A stretch of DNA of 64,000 nt from Pseudovibrio sp. Tun.PSC04-5.I4 (GCF_900104145.1 NZ_FNLB01000008.1:1-64000); one strand, 5' to 3'; counted from the stretch's first letter, positions 14,301 to 21,178 are shown. Notes: generated by a model from the letters alone, not told the origin. Translations and numbers: made by a program.

Positions 14301-17300
14301 TAATCAGCATATTGCACGGGCAGGGTTGGAAGATCGGCTGGCCGTTCCTCACATTGTGCAGCATAAAGCTCTCCCAGTTCCCGCACCAAGACGCCTATGG
14401 ACCAGGCATCAGAAACAATATGATGTATGCTCACAACCAGCACATGGCGATCCGCGGCAAGGCGTAAAAGCTCTGCCCGGAACAAGGGACCAGTCGAAAG
14501 ATCAAACCGCGCAGCAGTCAGATCCTGCATGTGTGCCTTCAGCTGTTCTGAGGACAAGCCATCCACATCGGTAATCTTCAATAGGAAATCTGCCGGCGGA
14601 TCAATTACCTGATAACCGACCCCCTCTTCTTCTACAATCCGCGTGCGCAAGCTCTCATGACGCTCAATCAGTGCTGCAAACGCCCTTTCAAGTGAAGGTA
14701 CATCCAACGCACCATTTAACCTGACTGCCCCGGAAACATTATAAGCAGACTGTTCTGGTGCCAGTTGATCCAAAAACCAAAGACGTTCTTGAGAGTGTGA
14801 AAGCTTCAAAGCCCCACTTCGGTCCACTGGATCCAGAGGCAGATCTTCCATAGTCCGGCCCAAACCGAGAGCCAGCTCGACAGCTGCCGCCAGATCTTTA
14901 ACGCATGGTGCCTCGAACAATGCCTTCAACGGTATCTCTACAGCAAAAGCCTGTCCCACACGCGCCATAACCTGCATGGCTAGAAGGGAATGCCCCCCCA
15001 AATCGAAGAAGTTGTCCTCAACGCCGACCTGTGTCACGCCCAGAACTTCTGCCCAGATGCTGGTAAGCATCTCTTCAACTGGTGTACGCGGAGCAATATA
15101 AGCCTTACGCACCAATCCGCTGTCATCAGGTTCTGGCAGCGCCTTGCGGTCAAGCTTTCCGTTCGGGGTTAAGGGCAGAGCTGACAAAGTAACAAATGCC
15201 GCTGGAACCATGTAATCAGGCAAGGTCTGCTGAAGATGCGCGCGTAAATCACCTGCGCTTGCATCTCCGACCACATAAGCAACCAGCCGCCCTTCTCCGG
15301 GGCCATCTGCACGTAGCAACACAGCTGCCTGACCAACGGATGGATGCGATGTTAGAGCCGCTTCAATCTCACCGGTCTCGATCCGGTAACCCCGCAGCTT
15401 CACCTGATGGTCGTAGCGACCTAAGAACTCAAGTGCACCATCAGCACGCCGGTAAACCCGGTCTCCGGTGCGGTATAACCGGCCTCCGGCCGAACCAAAC
15501 GGATCTGGAACAAAACGTTCCGCGGTCAAATCCGGCCGCCCCAAGTAACCACGAGCTAAGCCAACTCCGCCAATGTAAAGCTCGCCTGATACCCCAACAG
15601 GCACAGGATCAAGCCCTCCATCAAGAACGTAAAGCTGAGTGTTCCAGATCGGATAACCAATCGGAACAGAGCTCGACTTTTGCTCGCCAATCGACGTATC
15701 GGACGGAATTGATACTGTTTGCACACAGCAACCGACTGTTGCCTCAGATGGGCCATACTCATTCACGATCTCTGTTGTATGTTTCTTCGACCATGGACCG
15801 AATCCATCGCTAGATAATGCTTCTCCACCGATGACAAGAAGGTTGGTTGTATCAATAGCATCTGTCGGGATTTCGCCCTCAAGCATACGAAGATGGCTGG
15901 GGGTGAGCTTTATAAAGCTTTTGCTATCTGGGATGCGTTGCAAGGTAAACTTCAGAGCATCAGGTTCCTCAGGAACCAATTCACAGCATCGCCCAAGCAA
16001 AAGGGGCAACCACAATGAGGTAACAGAAAGATCAAAGAAGATTGGACTATGGACAAGTGACTTGGTCCAATCACTTGCGCCATAAGTATGTGCTGCCCAT
16101 AATAAATAGCTCTTCAGGTTTTGGTGACGGATCATGACCCCTTTCGGGCGTCCGGTTGAGCCGGACGTGTAAATCACATAGGCAAGGTTTTCAGCATCCA
16201 CCGTCACATCCGGTGAGCTTTGAGGATATTGGCGAATGATCTCCGCATCGGCCTGCAAACACACCAACGGATGATCACTGACCAATCCTGAATGAGCATC
16301 ATCACATACAACAAGAGAGGCCCCCGCATCCTGCAGCATAAACGCTAACCGGTCAGGCGGATAGGCAGGATCAAGTGGAAGGTAGGCACCTCCAGCCTTG
16401 AGGATGGCCAGCAAACTCACAACCATCTCAGCTGACCGGTCAACGCACAAGCCAACAATAACTTCTGGGCCAACTCCAAGAGTACGCAGATGATGGGCAA
16501 GCTGATTGGCACGAGCCTCTAACTCACCATAACTTAAACACTGCCCCTCAAACTCCACTGCAACTGCATCTGGCTGTCGGGCAACCTGTTCAGCAATAAG
16601 CTCATGCAAGCAACGGTCTTGCGGATAATCTGCTGCCGTTGCATTCCACTCTTCTAAAACCTGATGACGTTCAGTTTCATCAAGCAGTGAGAGCGTGGAG
16701 ATCTTCTGCTCTGGATCTGCGGAGGCCATCGCCGCCAAAAGACGCTCCAGATGGACAACCAGGCGTTCCATTGTCGACGCTTCAAACAGATCTGTGCTGT
16801 ATTCCAGGCGCCCGCGCAGCCCTTCCCGCGTTTCACTCAAACTCAAAGTAAGATCAAACTTTGCCGTATTGCCTGTGAGCGGCTCGCTCTGAACGCTTAG
16901 ACCAGGCAGTGCCATGGCATCCCCTGGAGCGTTTTGCAGCACCAACATTGCCTGGAACAGAGGGTGGCGAGAAAGATCTCGTTGCGGCTGGAGTGCTTCA
17001 ACCAACCGCTCAAACGGCACATCTTGATGACCATACGCTTCAAGCGCCAGTTCTCTCGTGCGAACCAGAAGGTCATGCACACTGGGATTATCTGACAGAT
17101 TGCCGCGCAACACCAAGGTGTTGACAAAAAAGCCAATCAGCCCTTCCAGCTCTGGGCGGCGACGCCCGGCCACAGGGGCACCCACCACCACATCATTTTG
17201 CTCGCTGTGACGGCTGAGCAGAACCTGAAAGGCTGCCAGAAGAACCATGAACAAGGTCACGCCTTCCCGCTGGCTCAAGGCTGTCAACGCGCCTGATAGT

Positions 17301-20300
17301 TCAGCCGGGAAAGTCACCTCAATCCGGGCCCCATGGCCACTCATCACTGCCGGACGAGGATGATCTGTAGGAAGGTCTAATGTTGGAAGCTCCTGAAGCT
17401 TGTCACACCAGTACGAAAGCTGCCCCTCCAGACGCTCCCCCTCAAGCCAGCGCCGCTGCCAGGCGGCATAATCAGCATATTGCACGGGCAGGGTTGGAAG
17501 ATCGGCTGGCCGTTCCTCACATTGTGCAGCATAAAGCTCTCCCAGTTCCCGCACCAAGACGCCTATGGACCAGGCATCAGAAACAATATGATGTATGCTC
17601 ACAACCAGCACATGGCGATCCGCGGCAAGGCGTAAAAGCTCTGCCCGGAACAAGGGACCAGTCGAAAGATCAAACCGCGCAGCAGTCAGATCCTGCATGT
17701 GTGCCTTCAGCTGTTCTGAGGACAAGCCATCCACATCGGTAATCTTCAATAGGAAATCTGCCGGCGGATCAATTACCTGATAACCGACCCCCTCTTCTTC
17801 TACAATCCGCGTGCGCAAGCTCTCATGACGCTCAATCAGTGCTGCAAACGCCCTTTCAAGTGAAGGTACATCCAACGCACCATTTAACCTGACTGCCCCG
17901 GAAACATTATAAGCAGACTGTTCTGGTGCCAGTTGATCCAAAAACCAAAGACGTTCTTGAGAGTGTGAAAGCTTCAAAGCCCCACTTCGGTCCACTGGAT
18001 CCAGAGGCAGATCTTCCATAGTCCGGCCCAAACCGAGAGCCAGCTCGACAGCTGCCGCCAGATCTTTAACGCATGGTGCCTCGAACAATGCCTTCAACGG
18101 TATCTCTACAGCAAAAGCCTGTCCCACACGCGCCATAACCTGCATGGCTAGAAGGGAATGCCCCCCCAAATCGAAGAAGTTGTCCTCAACGCCGACCTGT
18201 GTCACGCCCAGAACTTCTGCCCAGATGCTGGTAAGCATCTCTTCAACTGGTGTACGCGGAGCAATATAAGCCTTACGCACCAATCCGCTGTCATCAGGTT
18301 CTGGCAGCGCCTTGCGGTCAAGCTTTCCGTTCGGGGTTAAGGGCAGAGCTGACAAAGTAACAAATGCCGCTGGAACCATGTAATCAGGCAAGGTCTGCTG
18401 AAGATGCGCGCGTAAATCACCTGCGCTTGCATCTCCGACCACATAAGCAACCAGCCGCCCTTCTCCGGGGCCATCTGCACGTAGCAACACAGCTGCCTGA
18501 CCAACGGATGGATGCGATGTTAGAGCCGCTTCAATCTCACCGGTCTCGATCCGGTAACCCCGCAGCTTCACCTGATGGTCGTAGCGACCTAAGAACTCAA
18601 GTGCACCATCAGCACGCCGGCAAACCCGGTCTCCGGTGCGGTATAACCGGCCTCCGGCCGAACCAAACGGATCTGGAACAAAACGTTCCGCGGTCAAATC
18701 CGGCCGCCCTAAATAACCACGAGCTAAGCCAACTCCGCCAATGTAAAGCTCGCCTGATACCCCAACAGGCACAGGCTCAAGCCCTCCATCAAGAACGTAA
18801 AGCTGAGTGTTCCAGATCGGATGACCGATCGGAACAGATGCTTTTCCTGACGTGACTTTATGCAATGCAGACCAAATTGTCGTCTCACTCGGCCCATATA
18901 AATTCCAAACATGCTCATGGCATGCTGTTAACCCACCTGCAAGATCTCGGGATAGTGCTTCCCCACCACACAATATCTTTCGTAGTCCTGAAGGTATACC
19001 TCCAGTCTCCAACAAGAGATACCAAGTGGCAGGAGTAGCTTGAAGAACTGTTACGCGACTACTCTTCAATATGTTAGTTAAGGCAAGTCCATCTGCTGCG
19101 CTTGACCGTGTTACCAAAACACAGCGGCCACCTAATATAAGTGGAGCTAAAATTTCAAGAGTAGCTATATCAAAAGTCAAGTTGGTAACTGCTGCCAAAA
19201 CATCGCCAGCTGTGAGCTCAAGGACCGCTGTTAAGCTAGATAACGCCCCATTTAATCCTCCATGACGGATCATGACCCCTTTAGGGTGTCCGGTTGAGCC
19301 GGACGTGTAAGTCACATAGGCAAGGTTTTCAGCATCCACCGTCACATCCGGTGAGCTTTGAGGATATTGGCGAATGATCTCCGCATCGGCCTGCAAACAC
19401 ACCAATGGATGATCACTGACCAATCCTGAATGAGCATCATCACATACAACAAGAGAGGCCCCCGCATCCTGCAGCATAAACGCTAACCGGTCAGGCGGAT
19501 AGGCAGGATCAAGCGGAAGGTAGGCACCTCCAGCCTTGAGGATGGCCAGCAAACTCACAACCATCTCAGCTGACCGGTCAACGCACAAGCCAACAATAAC
19601 TTCTGGGCCAACTCCAAGAGTACGCAAATGATGGGCAAGCTGATTGGCACGAGCCTCTAACTCACCATAACTTAAACACTGCCCCTCAAACTCCACTGCA
19701 ACTGCATCTGGCTGTCGGGCAGCCTGTTCAGCAATAAGCTCATGCAAGCAACGGTCTTGCGGATAATCTGCTGCCGTTGCATTCCACTCTTCTAAAACCT
19801 GATGACGTTCTGCCTCATCAAGCAGTGAGAGCGTGGAGATCTTCTGCTCTGGATCTGCGGAGGCCATCGCCGCCAAAAGACGCTCCAGATGGACAACCAG
19901 GCGTTCCATTGTCGACGCTTCAAACAGATCTGTGCTGTATTCCAGGCGCCCGCGCAGCCCTTCCCGCGTTTCACTCAAATGCAATTGCAGATCAAACTCA
20001 GTGCGCTTAGTTGGAAAAACTTGATCTATTTCAGTTTCCAAATTCAGGAAAGAATTGTCAGGTCGTGGGAAAAAATTTAGTAACGCCTGACAAAGTGGGT
20101 GGCGAGAAAGATCTCGTTGCGGCTGGAGTGCTTCAACCAACCGCTCAAACGGCACATCTTGACGAGCGTAAGCCTTCAGTGCATATTTTTTTGTATTAGC
20201 CAGCAGTTCATGCACACTGGGATCATCTGACAGATTTCCGCGTAACACCAAGGTGTTGACGAAACACCCAATCAGCCCTTTAAACTCTGCTCGACGACGC

Positions 20301-21127
20301 CCGGCCACAGGGACACCCACCACCACATCATTTTGCTCGCTGTGACGGCTGAGCAGAACCTGAAAGGCTGCCAGAAGAACTGTGAACAGGGTCACGCCTT
20401 CCCGCTGGCTCAAGGCTGTCAACGCGCCTGATAGTTCAGCCGGGAAAGTCACCTCAATCCGGCCCCCATGGCCACTCATCACTGCCGGACGAGGATGATC
20501 TGTAGGAAGGTCTAATGTTGGAAGCTCCTGAAGCTTGTCACACCAGTACGAAAGCTGCCCCTCCAGACGCTCCCCCTCAAGCCAGCGCCGCTGCCAGGCG
20601 GCATAATCAGCATATTGCACGGGCAGGGTTGGAAGATCGGCTGGCCGTTCCTCACATTGTGCAGCATAAAGCTCTCCCACTTCCCGCACCAAGATGCATA
20701 CAGACCAAGCATCAGAAACAATATGATGTACATTCACAACCAGCACATGGTGATCCGCGGCAAGGCGTAAAAGCTCTGCCCGGAACAAGGGACCTGTCAA
20801 AAGATCAAACCGTGCAGCAGTCAGATCCTGCATGTGTGCCTTCAGCTGTTCTGAGGACAAGCCATCCACATCGGTAATCTTCAATAGGAAATCTGCCGGC
20901 GGATCAATTACCTGATAACCAACCCCCTCTTCTTCTACAATCCGCGTGCGCAAGCTCTCATGACGCTCAATCAGTGCTGCAAACGCCCTTTCAAGTGAAG
21001 GTACATCCAACGCACCATTTAATTTGATGGCTGCAGAGTTATCGTAAGTAGACTGCTTTGGCGCCAGTTGATCCAAAAACCAAAGACGTTCTTGAGAGTG
21101 TGAAAGCTTCAACAACTTATATTGCAA
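2177..21127 (-). CDS. Six-module NRPS (C-A-T x6), no release domain
   Basis: This 6316-residue cytoplasmic enzyme has six C-A-T modules of about 1050 residues each: 1-1052, 1053-2108, 2109-3169, 3170-4213, 4214-5273 and 5274-6316. Each C domain has HHIVSDA (consensus HHxxxDG). Each A domain shows LKAGGAYLPLDP, YTSGSTG, YGPxE, YRTGD, GRYDHQVKLRGYRIE and NGKLDRKAL, with module 3 deviating in its first half. Each T domain carries the phosphopantetheine site in DLGGHSLLA. No epimerisation, methylation, reductase or thioesterase domain is visible, so the chain must pass to another protein. The TTG start at 21125-21127 is supported by GAGGGG just upstream, and 51 bases separate it from the MbtH-like gene. 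Modules are near-identical outside the A-domain core. The protein ends DPVDRTA where internal modules read VDRSGALKLSHSQ, so a module junction was converted into a terminus. Confidence 0.97.
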   Translation of the reverse strand: MQYKLLKLSHSQERLWFLDQLAPKQSTYDNSAAIKLNGALDVPSLERAFAALIERHESLRTRIVEEEGVGYQVIDPPADFLLKITDVDGLSSEQLKAHMQDLTAARFDLLTGPLFRAELLRLAADHHVLVVNVHHIVSDAWSVCILVREVGELYAAQCEERPADLPTLPVQYADYAAWQRRWLEGERLEGQLSYWCDKLQELPTLDLPTDHPRPAVMSGHGGRIEVTFPAELSGALTALSQREGVTLFTVLLAAFQVLLSRHSEQNDVVVGVPVAGRRRAEFKGLIGCFVNTLVLRGNLSDDPSVHELLANTKKYALKAYARQDVPFERLVEALQPQRDLSRHPLCQALLNFFPRPDNSFLNLETEIDQVFPTKRTEFDLQLHLSETREGLRGRLEYSTDLFEASTMERLVVHLERLLAAMASADPEQKISTLSLLDEAERHQVLEEWNATAADYPQDRCLHELIAEQAARQPDAVAVEFEGQCLSYGELEARANQLAHHLRTLGVGPEVIVGLCVDRSAEMVVSLLAILKAGGAYLPLDPAYPPDRLAFMLQDAGASLVVCDDAHSGLVSDHPLVCLQADAEIIRQYPQSSPDVTVDAENLAYVTYTSGSTGHPKGVMIRHGGLNGALSSLTAVLELTAGDVLAAVTNLTFDIATLEILAPLILGGRCVLVTRSSAADGLALTNILKSSRVTVLQATPATWYLLLETGGIPSGLRKILCGGEALSRDLAGGLTACHEHVWNLYGPSETTIWSALHKVTSGKASVPIGHPIWNTQLYVLDGGLEPVPVGVSGELYIGGVGLARGYLGRPDLTAERFVPDPFGSAGGRLYRTGDRVCRRADGALEFLGRYDHQVKLRGYRIETGEIEAALTSHPSVGQAAVLLRADGPGEGRLVAYVVGDASAGDLRAHLQQTLPDYMVPAAFVTLSALPLTPNGKLDRKALPEPDDSGLVRKAYIAPRTPVEEMLTSIWAEVLGVTQVGVEDNFFDLGGHSLLAMQVMARVGQAFAVEIPLKALFEAPCVKDLAAAVELALGLGRTMEDLPLDPVDRSGALKLSHSQERLWFLDQLAPEQSAYNVSGAVRLNGALDVPSLERAFAALIERHESLRTRIVEEEGVGYQVIDPPADFLLKITDVDGLSSEQLKAHMQDLTAARFDLSTGPLFRAELLRLAADRHVLVVSIHHIVSDAWSIGVLVRELGELYAAQCEERPADLPTLPVQYADYAAWQRRWLEGERLEGQLSYWCDKLQELPTLDLPTDHPRPAVMSGHGARIEVTFPAELSGALTALSQREGVTLFMVLLAAFQVLLSRHSEQNDVVVGAPVAGRRRPELEGLIGFFVNTLVLRGNLSDNPSVHDLLVRTRELALEAYGHQDVPFERLVEALQPQRDLSRHPLFQAMLVLQNAPGDAMALPGLSVQSEPLTGNTAKFDLTLSLSETREGLRGRLEYSTDLFEASTMERLVVHLERLLAAMASADPEQKISTLSLLDETERHQVLEEWNATAADYPQDRCLHELIAEQVARQPDAVAVEFEGQCLSYGELEARANQLAHHLRTLGVGPEVIVGLCVDRSAEMVVSLLAILKAGGAYLPLDPAYPPDRLAFMLQDAGASLVVCDDAHSGLVSDHPLVCLQADAEIIRQYPQSSPDVTVDAENLAYVIYTSGSTGRPKGVMIRHQNLKSYLLWAAHTYGASDWTKSLVHSPIFFDLSVTSLWLPLLLGRCCELVPEEPDALKFTLQRIPDSKSFIKLTPSHLRMLEGEIPTDAIDTTNLLVIGGEALSSDGFGPWSKKHTTEIVNEYGPSEATVGCCVQTVSIPSDTSIGEQKSSSVPIGYPIWNTQLYVLDGGLDPVPVGVSGELYIGGVGLARGYLGRPDLTAERFVPDPFGSAGGRLYRTGDRVYRRADGALEFLGRYDHQVKLRGYRIETGEIEAALTSHPSVGQAAVLLRADGPGEGRLVAYVVGDASAGDLRAHLQQTLPDYMVPAAFVTLSALPLTPNGKLDRKALPEPDDSGLVRKAYIAPRTPVEEMLTSIWAEVLGVTQVGVEDNFFDLGGHSLLAMQVMARVGQAFAVEIPLKALFEAPCVKDLAAAVELALGLGRTMEDLPLDPVDRSGALKLSHSQERLWFLDQLAPEQSAYNVSGAVRLNGALDVPSLERAFAALIERHESLRTRIVEEEGVGYQVIDPPADFLLKITDVDGLSSEQLKAHMQDLTAARFDLSTGPLFRAELLRLAADRHVLVVSIHHIVSDAWSIGVLVRELGELYAAQCEERPADLPTLPVQYADYAAWQRRWLEGERLEGQLSYWCDKLQELPTLDLPTDHPRPAVMSGHGARIEVTFPAELSGALTALSQREGVTLFMVLLAAFQVLLSRHSEQNDVVVGAPVAGRRRPELEGLIGFFVNTLVLRGNLSDDPSVHDLLVRTRELALEAYGHQDVPFERLVEALQPQRDLSRHPLFQAMLVLQNAPGDAMALPGLSVQSEPLTGNTAKFDLTLSLSETREGLRGRLEYSTDLFEASTMERLVVHLERLLAAMASADPEQKISTLSLLDETEQIIQISPKTQFVPKPAGFLAREHSSAEETIHDRFEAIVNRYGDRLAVVGDSISWSYKELNIRVNNIAHTLTANIPQHSRIGILMPNSCNAIAAILGVLKAGSAFFPLDPLQPKDRLNKIIDQIDPIAIITIEEYFEVAEELINDIPIILMSQATPQCAGSIFQTQSKSQDLAYVLFTSGTTGIPKGVMQNHRNVLHFNHLYVNSVKIVPDDQLSLLSWFGFDAAIMDIFGALLSGASLRIFNLNEAKLIDFKNDFAESKLTIWHSTPTVLRAVIPLLPFEMIEAIRIVVLGGEVADLRDVDILKQYFSKNCLLLNGYGPTESTLALQHVMLPNSSVDTVGSTLPIGWPVKGTRVMLLDSKGRPTELVGRLAILDPHIALGYWGNSELTQQVFKETICEHKARAFITGDRVCRRADGALEFLGRYDHQVKLRGYRIETGEIEAALTSHPSVGQAAVLLRADGPGEGRLVAYVVGDASAGDLRAHLQQTLPDYMVPAAFVTLSALPLTPNGKLDRKALPEPDDSGLVRKAYIAPRTPVEEMLTSIWAEVLGVTQVGVEDNFFDLGGHSLLAMQVMARVGQAFAVEIPLKALFEAPCVKDLAAAVELALGLGRTMEDLPLDPVDRSGALKLSHSQERLWFLDQLAPEQSAYNVSGAVRLNGALDVPSLERAFAALIERHESLRTRIVEEEGVGYQVIDPPADFLLKITDVDGLSSEQLKAHMQDLTAARFDLLTGPLFRAELLRLAADRHVLVVSIHHIVSDAWSIGVLVRELGELYAAQCEERPADLPTLPVQYADYAAWQRRWLEGERLEGQLSYWCDKLQELPTLDLPTDHPRPAVMSGHGARIEVTFPAELSGALTALSQREGVTLFMVLLAAFQVLLSRHSEQNDVVVGAPVAGRRRPELEGLIGFFVNTLVLRGNLSDDPSVHDLLVRTRELALEAYGHQDVPFERLVEALQPQRDLSRHPLFQAMLVLQNAPGDAMALPGLSVQSEPLTGNMTKFDLTLSLSETREGLRGRLEYSTDLFEASTMERLVVHLERLLAAMASADPEQKISTLSLLDEAERHQVLEEWNATAADYPQDRCLHELIAEQAARQPDAVAVEFEGQCLSYGELEARANQLAHHLRTLGVGPEVIVGLCVDRSAEMVVSLLAILKAGGAYLPLDPAYPPDRLAFMLQDAGASLVVCDDAHSGLVSDHPLVCLQADAEIIRQYPQSSPDVTVDAENLAYVIYTSGSTGRPKGVMIRHNGARHSIIALIEVFSITADSRVLQFASFSFDVSVWEIFCTLKAGARLIVPPPRTHLVGSVLTNQISARAITTLMLPPSILATIKPDQALNLKMLGVAGEASLPSLLKPWCNGRRIVNAYGPTEITVFASWYLVNATEQSSVPIGYPIWNTQLYVLDGGLEPVPVGVSGELYIGGVGLARGYLGRPDLTAERFVPDPFGSAGGRLYRTGDRVCRRADGALEFLGRYDHQVKLRGYRIETGEIEAALTSHPSVGQAAVLLRADGPGEGRLVAYVVGDASAGDLRAHLQQTLPDYMVPAAFVTLSALPLTPNGKLDRKALPEPDDSGLVRKAYIAPRTPVEEMLTSIWAEVLGVTQVGVEDNFFDLGGHSLLAMQVMARVGQAFAVEIPLKALFEAPCVKDLAAAVELALGLGRTMEDLPLDPVDRSGALKLSHSQERLWFLDQLAPEQSAYNVSGAVRLNGALDVPSLERAFAALIERHESLRTRIVEEEGVGYQVIDPPADFLLKITDVDGLSSEQLKAHMQDLTAARFDLSTGPLFRAELLRLAADRHVLVVSIHHIVSDAWSIGVLVRELGELYAAQCEERPADLPTLPVQYADYAAWQRRWLEGERLEGQLSYWCDKLQELPTLDLPTDHPRPAVMSGHGARIEVTFPAELSGALTALSQREGVTLFMVLLAAFQVLLSRHSEQNDVVVGAPVAGRRRPELEGLIGFFVNTLVLRGNLSDDPSVHDLLVRTRELALEAYGHQDVPFERLVEALQPQRDLSRHPLFQAMLVLQNAPGDAMALPGLSVQSEPLTGNTAKFDLTLSLSETREGLRGRLEYSTDLFEASTMERLVVHLERLLAAMASADPEQKISTLSLLDEAERHQVLEEWNATAADYPQDRCLHELIAEQVARQPDAVAVEFEGQCLSYGELEARANQLAHHLRTLGVGPEVIVGLCVDRSAEMVVSLLAILKAGGAYLPLDPAYPPDRLAFMLQDAGASLVVCDDAHSGLVSDHPLVCLQADAEIIRQYPQSSPDVTVDAENLAYVIYTSGSTGRPKGVMIRHSSAVQYLLDFNHRYKICSSDHTVVIPPITFDASIRNIFGLLIAGGEVIIPPREVGNDPFFVANRILSRNVTLLISTTPSFFSAILDYISSSSSKHLPLRLAMISGESLPWNLVSRAKSIFPNIFLVNLCGATECTMSSTYFEVPSDASIDEQKSSSVPIGHPIWNTQLYVLDGGLEPVPVGVSGELYIGGVGLARGYLGRPDLTAERFVPDPFGSAGGRLYRTGDRVCRRADGALEFLGRYDHQVKLRGYRIETGEIEAALTSHPSVGQAAVLLRADGPGEGRLVAYVVGDASAGDLRAHLQQTLPDYMVPAAFVTLSALPLTPNGKLDRKALPEPDDSGLVRKAYIAPRTPVEEMLTSIWAEVLGVTQVGVEDNFFDLGGHSLLAMQVMARVGQAFAVEIPLKALFEAPCVKDLAAAVELALGLGRTMEDLPLDPVDRSGALKLSHSQERLWFLDQLAPEQSAYNVSGAVRLNGALDVPSLERAFAALIERHESLRTRIVEEEGVGYQVIDPPADFLLKITDVDGLSSEQLKAHMQDLTAARFDLSTGPLFRAELLRLAADRHVLVVSIHHIVSDAWSIGVLVRELGELYAAQCEERPADLPTLPVQYADYAAWQRRWLEGERLEGQLSYWCDKLQELPTLDLPTDHPRPAVMSGHGARIEVTFPAELSGALTALSQREGVTLFMVLLAAFQVLLSRHSEQNDVVVGAPVAGRRRPELEGLIGFFVNTLVLRGNLSDDPSVHDLLVRTRELALEAYGHQDVPFERLVEALQPQRDLSRHPLFQAMLVLQNAPGDAMALPGLSVQSEPLTGNTAKFDLTLSLSETREGLRGRLEYSTDLFEASTMERLVVHLERLLAAMASADPEQKISTLSLLDEAERHQVLEEWNATAADYPQDRCLHELIAEQVARQPDAVAVEFEGQCLSYGELEARANQLAHHLRTLGVGPEVIVGLCVDRSAEMVVSLLAILKAGGAYLPLDPAYPPDRLAFMLQDAGASLVVCDDAHSGLVSDHPLVCLQADAEIIRQYPQSSPDVTVDAENLAYVIYTSGSTGHPKGVMIRHGGLNGALSSLTAVLELTAGDVLAAVTNLTFDIATLEILAPLILGGRCVLVTRSSAVDGLALTNILKSSRVTVLQATPTTWYLLLETGGIPSGLRKILCGGEALSRDLAGGLTACHEHVWNLYGPSETTIWSALHKVTSGKASVPIGHPIWNTQLYVLDGGLEPVPVGVSGELYIGGVGLARGYLGRPDLTAERFVPDPFGSAGGRLYRTGDRVCRRADGALEFLGRYDHQVKLRGYRIETGEIEAALTSHPSVGQAAVLLRADGPGEGRLVAYVVGDASAGDLRAHLQQTLPDYMVPAAFVTLSALPLTPNGKLDRKALPEPDDSGLVRKAYIAPRTPVEEMLTSIWAEVLGVTQVGVEDNFFDLGGHSLLAMQVMARVGQAFAVEIPLKALFEAPCVKDLAAAVELALGLGRTMEDLPLDPVDRTA
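5310..8489 (-). other. NRPS module 5 (C-A-T), unusual A core, substrate unknown
   Basis: The A5 motif is LCGATE instead of YGPTE, and the pocket reads about D-A-R-S-M-S-L-M-S. The core spans about 6176-6643. Its tail, EQKSSSVPIG, is shared with module 2, so the exchange boundary differs from that of modules 1 and 6. I do not recognise the substrate. Confidence 0.6.
8490..11621 (-). other. NRPS module 4 (C-A-T), hydrophobic pocket, substrate uncertain
   Basis: The pocket reads roughly D-V-W-M-G-A-A-V-F by eye. The core (about 9355-9772) is related to the core of the TE-containing module at 58197-62114: both have VPPPRTHLVGS and VAGEASLPSLLKPWC. Trp at position 239 and Ala at 301 recall aromatic- or proline-type pockets, but no confident substrate follows. 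Confidence 0.6.
11622..14804 (-). other. NRPS module 3 (C-A-T) with foreign A-domain segment, substrate unknown
   Basis: From about 12286 to 13506 the DNA differs from every other module, covering the C-A linker, the whole N-terminal part of the A domain and the core up to the TGDRV motif. It uses LFTSGTTGIPKG in place of YTSGSTGRPKG. The GYLGRPDLTAERF segment shared by other modules is replaced. The segment is more A+T-rich than its flanks. The pocket reads roughly D-A-M-H-V-G-G-L-A, which I cannot assign. Confidence 0.75.
14805..17972 (-). other. NRPS module 2 (C-A-T), predicted Asn
   Basis: The pocket residues read D-L-T-K-V-G-E-V-G, next to the published asparagine code DLTKLGEVG. Aspartate codes are similar but usually end HIG, so Asn is the better guess. 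The variable core spans about 15670-16127. The flanks match the other modules. Confidence 0.7.
17973..21127 (-). other. NRPS module 1 (C-A-T), predicted Gly, divergent C domain
   Basis: Aligning the A-domain pocket by eye to GrsA gives D-I-L-Q-L-G-L-I-W plus the A10 lysine, the known glycine code. The first C domain departs from the other five, with HHIVSDAWSVCILVREVGEL, then HELLANTKKYALKAYARQD and a stretch containing NFFPRPDNSF. It could be a starter C domain that takes an acyl group or an upstream peptide. Which of these cannot be decided by reading. Confidence 0.75.
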
Positions 21128-21178
21128 GACTGCCCCTCACAGAAAAAACTAAAAATAAAAAACTAAAAAGTGCAAATT

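Larger units (their letters stand above)
1..21127 (-). repeat. Long tandem repeat of NRPS modules, period about 3.13-3.18 kb
   Basis: The T/C junction motif (cttcaaagccccacttcgg on the plus strand) recurs at 5309, 8489, 11621, 14804 and 17972. The steps are 3180, 3132, 3183 and 3168 bases. Between junctions the sequence is almost letter-for-letter identical apart from the A-domain cores. The same repeat reappears in the two NRPS genes at 58.9-64 kb. Identity this high points to recent duplication or continuing gene conversion. Confidence 0.95.

Noticed and set aside
770..20877. Many plus-strand frames of 60-205 codons recurring in each NRPS module
   Set aside because: They repeat with the module period, are antisense to strongly conserved NRPS domains, and show no family motif or start signal. 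They are shadows of the biased codons.
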